Below the pieces are notes generated by a model. That model was not told the DNA's origin, ran no database searches, and saw only the letters and a program-made list of their open reading frames with translations. Positions 52,348 to 62,373 of a stretch of DNA of 64,000 nucleotides are shown here, piece after piece; the first letter of the stretch is position 1, and every line of letters starts with the position of its first letter. The position numbers and the translations under genes are program-made. The DNA lies in assembly GCA_018806915.1 (NCBI GenBank), contig JAGKQI010000052.1:744001-808000 (forward strand). Direction: 5' to 3'. The DNA comes from Phytophthora colocasiae (Eukaryota > Oomycota > Peronosporomycetes > Peronosporales > Peronosporaceae).

Positions 52348-54708
52348 ATGCAGCCCGAGAGAAGAAGACGCCGTGACGAGGCGACTGACGTACCTATCGC
52401 CGTCAGAGACGCCATCCAGGCCATTGTTCCCGATGCTGGCACGCAGGTCCTTGCGGCGAAGTCGAACGAGACTTCATTCGTGTACGACTGGGGTGTTCGC
52501 GTGATTAACACGGCCGACAGAGGCGCAACCGCCGTCTGGATGTGAATGGCCAGTGAAACTTGCCGCACACAACGCACCAAGATACTGATATCAGGTGGGA
52601 AGACATCCAAAGCAACTAATCACCTGAGCAAGGCTCATGGCGTTGGTTCTGACAAGACTGCCAGCGAAGTGGCCAAGAAGAGAACGCGGGAAGAAGAGCT
52701 AACCATCTTGCGACGGAGCCCACTCTTTCGAGATGACCCTGGCTGCGCGTACGTCTTAATCGAGACGTTACGCATCGTGAATAACAACCTCCCTTTCCGC
52801 ATTGGGGAATACGAAGAATCGCTATACTCCGCGATCTGATGCTCAAGGAGGAGGCTCGAGTGACTATAGATGCCAAAGTCATACGTCATTCTGTCGTGGA
52901 GCTCTATGACTCGACAAAGCGCCAGGTCAAGGCGATGGTCAATGAAAATCGAATTGGATCAGCGAAATGTTTCTCCATTGTTGCTGATTTTTGGTCGGCA
53001 CCCGTGATGAACACCATATTCCTGGGGTTACGGCTGTACTTGGTGAATTAATCTTTCGAGTTTAAGTCAGTGCTACTGGGTATCCGTCACTTTGCCCCGC
53101 AGTATGGAGAACGTGATGGCGGAATACGAGGACCCTTTTACCGGTGGATTGGAGATGTTTTAGCTGACTTTAACCTTAGTCGCGATGACGTTTTCGGCTC
53201 AATAAGCGACGGAGGGGCCGACGTCAAGTGGATGATGACGATGGGTCTGAAGTTGTGCTTGGAGTGGTGCATGCCGCGTTTTACCCACGCCGTCACCAAG
53301 ACTGCGTTCGGTATCGTCGCTGACAACAGCACGTCCAGGAATCCAGCGATGACCGACATGATCCGCCGAATAGTGAAAACGGTCTACCAGACACAACACG
53401 TTGAAGTTATGGGCACTTTGTTCAGGGAGCTATGCAGTGTCATGACTGAAGACGATATACGCCAGACAGCTACTCAACTTCCGCATTCATCGGTTTCTGG
53501 GTCTTGCGCGCGTCATCCGGCGCATCCTTTTACTGTGGGACCCACTTGAGGCCTGGTATGAAGAGCGAGCGACCAAATCCAGACGCGAAAATGTGGTTCC
53601 GCCGGCAGCTTTCCCGCTGGATCGGGACAAAATGGAGCTTATCCAGGTGCTGTCACTACTTGAGCCATTTTCAATGCTCAGTCACATTGGCCAGGCCGAG
53701 TTGGGCAACCAGTGCAATGTGCTCCTCTCGCTCTACAAATTGCGAATCTCCGTGTTGGATGTCACTACACCATTGAAGGACTGCCAATCGACCAAGAGGG
53801 ACAAACAGTTTTTCAGGCCGGATGACCTCTCCATTTTGGCAACGACAACTCGTGCTCTTCTTCATAAAGCTTTCCACCGAGTGTTCTTTCGACGGTACAC
53901 TGACCGCCACCTTATGAACTCTAGCGCCTACGCCTTTGAGATGCAGCTGCTTTTGCACCCCAATTTTAAAAATCCCGATGGAGCTTTGAAAAGGTGGTCC
54001 TAAGGTCTAACCTGCAAGCAGGAGCTTCACAGCAGGTGGCCGACCGTCACTGCGCCAAGGTTAGGCGCAACGTGATCGATGGAGTTCGAAACATAATGGT
54101 TGCAGTCGATACGCAGCCTACTGGTATCGTTGCCCCACCACCCGAAGTAGTTTTTTCTGAAGACGTTATGGATCTGTTTGCCGAGACACCGAACGAAGTC
54201 TTGCCGCCCCCAGCGGATACGCAGACAGCACTGCATGAGCAGCGAATTGACGAAGAGCTGGATCGCTGGCTTACTACCCCCTACCTCACTGCGAGCGGTA
54301 CGCCCAGGAGAACCTGAACCGGTCCTCAGCTTCTGGAAGAGCCAACAAGAGCACGGAAACTTTCGACTTCTCTGTCTGGTCGCGCGTGTCTTGTTCTCGA
54401 TTCCCTCGTCTTCGGCCCAAATTGAAAGAGATTTTGGAACAGCCGGGAGGATGGTTACACCACAGCGCAGCTCGTTGGCTCCATACAACGTGGATATGGC
54501 GACTTTTCTAAACTGCAACAGAAGCTACGTGGATATAACGCAGTGCCCAAAGCTATCCCCTAATGTTGCAGAAGAACGGTTGCCGTCAAACGTCTTGGTG
54601 AATATGGTACAAGATCTGGATGATGAGTTTGGGTCGCTTGCGAATATGTTCTCGGGTGAAAGCATGGACTTAGGCCTCTCGGATACTGACGGCGTGGACG
54701 AAGGCTAG
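52348..54708 (+). pseudogene. hAT-family transposase, decayed
   Basis: Starts with a BED-type zinc-finger remnant (TSKATNHLSKAH, about 52610). The catalytic core shows D in IVADFWSAPVMN (about 52985) and D in SISDGGADVKWM (about 53205). A helical middle follows (EAWYEERATKSRREN, FEMQLLLHPNFKNPDG). The C-terminal dimerisation domain SSSAQIERDFGTAGRM with its catalytic E is near 54410-54455. Lesions: TGA at 52543, a shift near 52838, TAA at 53049, a shift near 53490, a stop at 54001 and a shift before 54300. It would cut and paste the element in the family. Terminal repeats were not identified. Confidence 0.85.
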
Positions 54709-54775
54709 CTGTCATGGAAGGCTACGGAGAAGTACGTATGTAAGCGCACACAATACATGGACATTAATGGTGTTA

Positions 54776-55937
54776 TCATGAAAACCGAACTTTGGATTTC
54801 TGGCCGAGCAACTCCGCCGCTCGAGTAGCTGCACGGGCACGTACAGCAGCCTGTGCCTCTTTTTTAATCCGATCAATCTTAGCTCGATCTCTGAGCTCCT
54901 GACGCCGCAATACGCGACCTGCTTCATCTTCCTGTACTTCATCCTCTTGAGCTCGCTTCTTCCTCCCCAGCCGTCGTTCAAGTCTTGGTTTTGACTTGTT
55001 AGTTGCGGTTATTTTCTTGGTTGGATCTGTCGGTGACGTACATGTCGATGCTGTCAAAGTCACTGTGCTTGAGCACGTCAGCACCGTCGAACTCACCTGC
55101 TTAGCAACCACATCGAGGGCCTTGGTTTCTGCAGCAGACTTGGCCACTATCACCACTTGCCGGAGTCGCTCCTCGACATGATCTTTAATGCTGTTGCTCC
55201 TGACGCTCCCGTGCTGCACTGTCGTACTGATCAAAGATACCTCGGACTAACGCGACAACGCGTGCAACAGATTGAGCAAATGCATTCTCGTGAGCAAAAC
55301 TGCGGCCCTTCAGCTCTTCTTGCACGATGCCAAGTGCATTGCCTTCTGTGTGCTGAAGTGCGAGCTGGAAGCGATCTTCGATGCACTTGTTGATGTCTTG
55401 GCGTAAATCCTTGATGCCCTGGTCAGCGCGCCTGGTGACCTCCTGTTCAATGTGCTGAAGCGCAGCGTGCATACGCTGCTCCACCAGTTGATGTAGCGCA
55501 GCCCGCTCAGCCAATTGACCCTCGGCAATGGACCTAGCTAGATCCTGGGCTCCATGTTGGAGCTGCTGGAGAACATCTCGGATGCGCGCGTCGATGCGGT
55601 ACTCTAATGTAGATGGGTCACCGTAGGTTTGCTGGATGGCAAGAACTAACGCTTTGCTTCGCGCTTCTGCCTCCTCTCGTGCAGCTGCTACACGCTGCTC
55701 GATGAATCGCTGCTGCTCTTCTTAATGGAGGAACTGACGATGCTGAAGCTTGATCTGGTGCTCTGCGATGCTGTTTTCCTGAGCTGACACATGGGCGAGC
55801 GCCAACCCGAGCCGTTCGCTGTCGATGTGGCAGTGCTCGGGTAGCTCGATGATCGGTAGATCATCCATCGGAAGTTCTGCGGCGTTGAAGTTGCCAAAAT
55901 GCTGGCTGTGCGGATCTAAATCATTGGTAGCAATCAT
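54776..55937 (-). pseudogene. Broken coiled-coil protein gene, unknown
   Basis: Minus-strand gene probably starting at ATG 55937 (an upstream frame to 56123 is less convincing). About 70 residues precede an in-frame TAA (55722-55724). The same frame then stays open to 55185 and encodes long Glu/Gln/Arg-rich helices (IEQRVAAAREEAEARSK, LEQRMHAALQHIEQEV-like). Basic coiled-coil sequence continues in another frame (54776-55200: ELRDRAKIDRIKKEAQAAV). One stop and one frameshift therefore split a protein of about 385 residues. No domain recognised. It lies tail to tail with the hAT gene and could belong to that element or be an independent gene. Confidence 0.5.
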
Positions 55938-56455
55938 AATTATGACCAATGAATAACAAACTTGGCCAATGAGAGGCCCGGGTTTATGGAACGAGCCGGG
56001 TTCTCCCTCAGGTTCGGTTCGTCGTCGTTCTGTGGGAATTGGGCTCTCTGCCCAGTTCGGGTTCAAAAATAACAGTAGAACCGTGGTCCTGGTGGGTTCG
56101 TCCCAGGGTGCGGCAGCATCCAAATTGCCTAGCTCGGATTTTGCCTAGCTAAGCCACTTAGTGACCTGAGGACGCCGACACAGCTTTCAAACGAGCTCAT
56201 CTAGGTCACCCATGGCTCTGTGGTGAAGCGTGTGCCCTGCAGAATCAGCTCTGTAAGTACAGGTGTCCATTTTGATGCCGGCCAAGATGGGTTCAGATTG
56301 GATTTTCACCCCCTCTTCAGAAAACATAGATTTTCCGAGAAAAAAAAAACTCCTCAGCCAAGCTGTTATCACACGTCAATCTACCAGCTTTTACTTGCAA
56401 AATCCATATTGCAGCGCATTTTCAGTCAACTGTAAAAATATCTCAGTTGCAGCGG
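55938..56455. other. Intergenic region
   Basis: About 500 bp between two divergently oriented genes, with an A9 run near 56340. No RNA gene or repeat seen. It probably contains the promoter of the five-exon gene at 56456. Confidence 0.4.
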
Positions 56456-57633
56456 ATGTATGCATTTAAAATAAGCTTGGAAGGAAACATGACTGCACTG
56501 AATGTTGAGGAGAAGCCACGCAAGGCCATGAACCCGGACAGACTGCGCAAGCTCATTGACTCGCCTGGTATTGCGAATTCCACACGTGACGTTCCGATGG
56601 CAATCGTAAAGCGACAAACACAGTTCACGTCTTGGAATGGTGAACAGTGTGACGTCCGGGAGTTTCAAAAGTTGGCACCTCCAGCTAATGTCATATTGGC
56701 AAAGGATCTGCGTTCATGTCCAATTGGTGAAGGGAAACCCGTCCCGTTGGTACCAAGTGGCTTACAAACGACGGATGTCGCTGTTCGGTTAGCATGAATT
56801 GCACTTTTACGGCTGAATTAATGGTTTTACTATTTGAATTCTGCTACAGATCAAAACAGGAAGATGTTCGACTGACAGCTCCGTTGATGGTTAAAAAGGA
56901 GACTTTTGCCCATGCTGCGGAAATTGAGCATCGTGTTGTCCCTGCTTCCATTATGTTGAAAGAAGGCATCATGACCCCACAGCAGCGCCGCGAACGCCTT
57001 CACTTTGAGACGGACCATCTTCAAGCCAAACGCGCTATCCATCAAGCAGATATGAACGATCGCAGACTGCACCAGATCATGTACGTTTAACTGTAAGGTG
57101 TTTCAAAGAGAGAAACTGACATTTGTTTTTTCAGTAAGGAACGTCATTTTACTTCGGATGTGGTAGGGACACAGCACCATGATTCCGACGCACCTCGGGT
57201 TCGAGGAGAAGCCTATAAGTCGGATCTGCTAAGGTATTCGACTCAATTCTGCTGGAAAAGTGAATAACTTTCTCACCTTTTCAAAACCGACACAGTCACT
57301 CTGGAACTGAAGCTTCACGACGCGAGTACCAGAGCAAAAACGGCAGCGCGAATCCTCGGTTACAGCACCACGACAGGCTCTTCAACGAAACACCACTCGA
57401 CTGGAACCAGCAAAGGTGCGTTTTGCACGATTTCTCTCGGAAACCGCACCACCCAATCTCATATTTAACGTCTTCATAACAGAGCTCAGCATCTTCGCAA
57501 CGAAAGCACCGGCGGTCGTTCATTCAACATCATAAATGGTGGTCGGGTCGAGTATTTCCCACCTACGATCCCCGAAAAGCAGCACCAATGGCAAGCACAT
57601 CCATCCGTGGGCATTCATCCATACACTCGCTAA
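56456..57633 (+). CDS. Five-exon conserved-looking gene, function unknown
   Basis: Exons 56456-56787, 56850-57080, 57135-57233, 57296-57415 and 57483-57633 join in frame to 310 residues. All four introns are short (54-67 bp), bounded by GT..AG, and fall after the second base of a codon. ATG at 56489 is an alternative start. The product is hydrophilic and basic, without signal peptide or membrane segment. Motifs include GIMTPQQRRERLHFETDH, a helix rich in Arg/His, and a Tyr/Pro-rich C-terminus (INGGRVEYFPPTIPEK). I do not recognise a family; the style resembles axonemal proteins of flagellated protists, but this is a guess. Intact splicing frame and clean stops indicate a living gene. Confidence 0.75.
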
Positions 57634-57750
57634 CAAAGATGACAAGACTTCAGTATTATTTCATTCTCAAAGCTTCTTTTCAGCTAAAAAATCACCATAC
57701 TACATCCATTTTTTTCTTTCTAGTATACACCTTTTTTTTTTCAGCTCAAC

Positions 57751-58240
57751 TCAATTTGGAGGTAGATTGTCCAGTTGGAAATCTCCTTGCGGAGCATTTA
57801 CCACACCTTCCATGAAGCTCACGACCTGACCGCCGCATGTAACGAACATCTTGTCCGACGCAAACCCACGTCGACTGGGAGGTGGCACGTAGCCATAAAC
57901 AGCAGAATAAGAGGCACCATCACTGAATTTGGGAGGTGGTGAAGTCGAAAGTGATGAACATGTGGACGACGGAGATGATGCGTACGAGAAATCCGCAGCC
58001 ATTGCCATCTGCCGAGGCGAATTCCGTGCCCAAAACTCAAGACGTTGACGCTGTGCAGTTAAATGCTTCAAGTCCTGGAAATACCAACATCTAACAGTTA
58101 GATATAAATTTATCAAAAATTGCAACTATCAGTTATTGACATACCTGAACAGACATTCCGCTTCGGATCTCACAGCCGTCAAAAGTATTGTTGCTGCTTG
58201 CAGGTGACGGCGTGTGGCGCGTTTGCTTGGTGGCGACCAT
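57751..58240 (-). CDS. Two-exon gene for a small protein, unknown
   Basis: Exon 1 is 58145-58240 (ATG at 58240), the intron is 58075-58144 (GT..AG, 70 bp, phase 0), and exon 2 is 57751-58074; together they give 139 residues. The N-terminal part carries FDGCEIRSGMSVQDLKHLT, followed by a Gln/Arg helix, a Ser/Pro-rich middle (PSSTCSSLSTSPPPK) and a Tyr/Pro stretch. The conserved-looking GMSVQDLK part suggests a short regulatory helix, but no domain was recognised. It is convergent with the upstream five-exon gene, stop codons about 120 bp apart. Confidence 0.65.
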
Positions 58241-58370
58241 GTTGATGGAAGGTTGGGAGTCAAGCGCGGCGCTTGTGGTGGTTCTGTGGATAAATCTTTT
58301 ATGGCCGATGCAATGAGCATGTACGGCCGAGGGGTTTCGAAGATAACGGACAGTCGGTCGAAAGTTGAAG

Positions 58371-58743
58371 CAGATGTGGCGATCTTACTGAAAGCAAGTC
58401 AAATTCGCAGAAGCTGCGTCTCCTCCTTCCTATTGATATACTTAATAGTCTATCACATAGAGAATCATAAGTATAAGATCTCCCCCATTGAGTGAAATCG
58501 TGCACCAGGACCATGGAGCGCGCTGCCCGTCTTACTGAGCGATCCCGGCAGCGAAACTCTGGAATTACACGAAAGATATGCCCGTAAGCATATCTGCGCC
58601 GACCGCGCGGCGGAACCGCGGCTGGGGAGCGCGCAGGTCGAGATTATCAACATATAAAAATATAACTATAGAGAGACTCTTTAGCTATCATTTTTTCAAC
58701 CGTTACAGACAGATGTGGCGACCATATTGAAAGCAAGTCAACT
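58371..58743 (+). repeat. 34-bp imperfect direct repeat
   Basis: CAGATGTGGCGA plus GAAAGCAAGTCAA occur at 58371-58404 and again at 58710-58743 with the same spacing and about four mismatches between copies. Both would encode a similar peptide (DVAILLKASQ / DVATILKASQ), so this may be a duplicated exon scrap. The GC-rich bit between them (58500-58640) is unexplained. Confidence 0.5.
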
Positions 58744-58831
58744 TTTGATTGATCGCACTTTTTCGGTGATTGGCAGAAAGTCAATGGGTGTCAGCATATT
58801 ATTGGTAAATAAGGAGACTGCAACGGCTGAC

Positions 58832-59878
58832 TCAGTCTCCGTCTACTGGTCGGACGCCCTCACTCGTGACCTGGAAGAAGCAGTTCTTTGCTGGAAGATG
58901 CGGCGAGAAAGCTACAACTAATTGCCGGTGTATAGAATTTGTATGGCGGGTGATCACAAGGCTGAGATGGACACAATTGGCATTGCATCAGTCCGGAGAA
59001 GCTCGAAACGGATTCAGAAGTTAAACGTACCGTTGGTTGACACAGTGCGACCACGATAACCCCAGTGCTGGTTTCAACCCGTTGCCTGTTGCTACCGACC
59101 GAGGATCAAAGTCTCCGGTCACTTGGTTGGTTACCACGAACACGACGCCGTACTGATCGCTGAGGATACGCATGCAGTTGGCCAGGTGGAACATTGTCCG
59201 TGAACGCTCCGCCGCCTCCTATAAAGGAGCAGTTAGCTTTAGCAAACGAGTGATACAGCGAGATTTAACTATAGACAGGATAACCTTGACGGAGGACGTG
59301 GATTCCAAGCGAAAGACGGCTGCCACCGAGTCCAGCACCACGAGCTTTGTGTTTTGTTCAGCTAACAGTGCTGGGAGCCTGGCTTGCTGCAATAGCACAC
59401 GGACAACGTCAGACTACAATTGGTTCACGTTATATACTACAGTAGTGCATACGATGAGATCCATGAGATCGTTGACAGTGTAAAGCTGCTCGACAAAAAT
59501 GTCATCGAGGAAATCGCTGCCTGTCAACTTGGATGATGCTTCATCTCGCTTCCGTTTAGCCCCAACATTCATAGCTGCTCCGTATTGCTTGGCATACAAC
59601 TGAGCGAGATCGTGCAGTCTTTTGACGGAGCCAACGCCTTCTGTACAGATGTAGCAAGCGGTTCCTTGCAAGCCACCAAGAGACCTTGGCAGACAGCACT
59701 GTAGCAGCAGCTGCAGACACAGCTGTGTCTTGCCCGCAGAAGCTTCGCCGCAGATTTCTGTCACGATCCCAGAGCGGAAACCTCCTTGTAGCAGCTCATC
59801 GATTGACTCGCATCCAGAGGGCAGCACGAACGAAGTCGAAGCACGAGCTTCCCATAGAGCCAATGCAGTCGTCGCCAT
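58832..59878 (-). CDS. XRCC3: XRCC3-type RAD51 paralogue
   Basis: Exons 59453-59878, 59285-59386, 59031-59218 and 58832-58961 join in frame to 281 residues, with three GT..AG introns of 66-69 bp. The Walker A loop is GEASAGKTQ (about residue 45). ACYICTEG follows it, as in XRCC3, and Walker B is KLVVLDSVAAVF (about 155). The ATPase continues through VFVVTNQVTGDFD, and the C-terminus carries VAFSPHLPAKNC, matching the APHLP motif of XRCC3. Vertebrate XRCC3 is about 346 residues; this one lacks most of the N-terminal helical domain unless another exon lies upstream. The family helps RAD51 in homologous repair. Nearby genes give no operon-like context. Confidence 0.85.
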
Positions 59879-62373
59879 GAAGTGAACAGTACAAGTACCA
59901 TGTCATTAAAGAGGGGATTACTGAAGAATATCGGTATGCTGAATAGTAGGTTTAATAGTCAATTACATAGGATTGTAACGGTTGGCTGTCCTCACACCGC
60001 CCTCTCCTTCCATCGTGCTCATTCCTGAAGAAGCTCTTGAAGAGCGAAAGCGCGTGAATTTATTGGAGAAGGAGCTGATGTCTATCCTGAGGGGCTGATA
60101 TCTAATGATCGACAGCATACCCAAGTCCTGACGCTGGCCTGATCCTTCCATCGAAGCAGAGTTAGGTGTTTATGTTGTGCGTGCAGTCAAATCTGCCACA
60201 GTTGTTGCGTCCTCCTCCATGGCCAACCATACTGCTATTGGCTGCACATAACAAGCGGCAGTTCATGATAGGAACCCTTGCAATTGATCCGTATTGTCAA
60301 GGAGCCAATTACGGCCCACATGCATTCAAACCCATCTAAATATCTTCTTTACTAGGAGAAGGTTACGTAGATCACCGCCATATTGGCAGGCACACTATAT
60401 TGACGCTGAAGTTTCTTAGGAAACTGCGTCTCCTCCAGTTTTCGTTTTATACTGAAAAAGAGACGTTATAGGTGCTCAGGCTACAGTACTGGAGAGGCAA
60501 TGGTAGTCACGCCAAAAGCTGTGCTTGGTCTATCTCTAGCCTCGGAGTCAATGGGCAATTGATGATTGCACTGCCATTATTGGCAGTGGTTCAAACTACA
60601 GCACCTCCTGTTCTGGTGGCACCGCAGCAATCACTACTAAAAGCGTTCGCGCATTCCGGGTGGCTACGATATTGAAGTGTGAGGCGGACATCGTTGAGCG
60701 ATTCTGGTCCTGGGCCTGCCGCGTATGTTTGCTCGGAAGACTGTTTGCGTCATGTCTACAGCTCAGTCAGGCCATGCGATGCCGCCCAAGCAGCAGTTTG
60801 GATGGTCGGCTCGAGTAGGATCGCGTGACGTAGAGAGGGACCAAATGTGCCGCATGGCGAGATGAACTCTTGGCATACGAGAACACTGTCAGGTGTCGCG
60901 AGAGGCTCGAGGACGTCAAGCCCCACGCGGTAAAATCTGCAACCATAAACGCTTCAACTGGCCAGTTTGTGACCGGCCCACTTCAACTCAGCTCGGTACG
61001 GACTTGCGGTCAAGCTCGCGCCAAGACACTCGCTTGAGATCAACTTAGTAGCCGGCGACGTCGATGCCCACAATTCGAGGCTGTCGTGGAATGAGATTTC
61101 GTACAATTACTGCGTCTTTGACCGTCGTTCTGACCCCACCGCAATGCAAGTCCCGCGTGGCATGTGTGAGCGGTTCTGCCTTCCAGCCTCCGCAGGTTCT
61201 TCCGACGGATAGTGCTCGCGGAGTGGCTCTCACGCATCGGACCAGCGGCTGTGCTGGACGGAAGCCACAACTGGAGCCATTTCCTTTGACGCACGCCAAG
61301 CTCGGTGAGGCAGCGAGTGCCCCCGCACCGAGCTGGAGCGGATTATTACCTCCCATCCAGGCCGCACACCTCGGAAGACGCGCCAACAACAGCAACTTGC
61401 CTTTTCATGCAGCTGTTTCTGCGATCGATGCGCTTGTCCGAGACTTTTTGCGGACCGATACACGAGTGCCTTGACTGCGATCTTCAGCAGCTATCGCACC
61501 TGTTTTCAAGCCAAGGCCGCCTTTCGATAAAAGTTTTCACCACGCTTTGCCCTGGAAATATCCTCACCGATACAGAATACTCCAAGAGTGTACCTGTATT
61601 CGACAGATATAGGATATGATACAGGAGCTTCCTCACTACTGTACTTGTAGCTCTGATACGTGTTGCTTTTGCACTGCAACTTGCATGGTGCAAGTACTAT
61701 AGCTTTGGGACACGCATGACAGGCGCTGTATGGTGTTCAAGGTGCTGCCCATTTCCGCCAGCTGGGGAATCTCCATGGAAAAATGCATCAACATGGTATT
61801 ATGCGGCGTCGTCCTCGCGCTCGACGCCAAGTCGCCAACTCCCTGCGGCTTTGCCATGCACAGCGCTTTATCAGCTCAATGAGCTGGGCGTGTTCTTCCA
61901 AAAGCCCTTCTTTGGGCGGTTCCTGCAGAGACTCAAATGACCCAAATGCCTTGAATATGAATATGGTACATGTATGCGCGTGGCGGCTGGAGGTTCTAGT
62001 GGCCTTGAGTCCATAATGTTGACCTTCAGGTGGCACCTTCCTCCTTGAGCCCTGCTGGCTGTTGCCCTCACGTGGGTGGGTTGGTTTCGCGAACAGATAG
62101 CGAACATGGGCTGTCTGTGCATAGCGGCTGGAATCGCCATACTCAACCCCAGTGAAAAGTGAAACGTGTCGCCGACTGGGCAGCCAAACGCCCAGCGCAG
62201 ACACCAAGTGCCGGTCAGTTCGGCTTTTGCCATACCCAAGTCCCAACCTCCGCGCGCCAATCCCCCGCGCCCCCAACTCGTCCGCGAGTACACAAAACCC
62301 CAGCGTCTTACGAGCCGTTTGTCGGTTCTCCTTCTCTTCCGCCTTTGTCCCCCTCCTTATGCCCAACGTGGCT
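59879..62373. other. 2.5 kb without a supported gene
   Basis: Scattered short frames exist on both strands (for example 61064-61474 + and 61788-62408 -), but none shows a domain, splice pattern or repeat I can defend. The last few hundred bases must hold the kinase promoter, and a missed upstream exon of the XRCC3 gene is possible. Confidence 0.4.
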
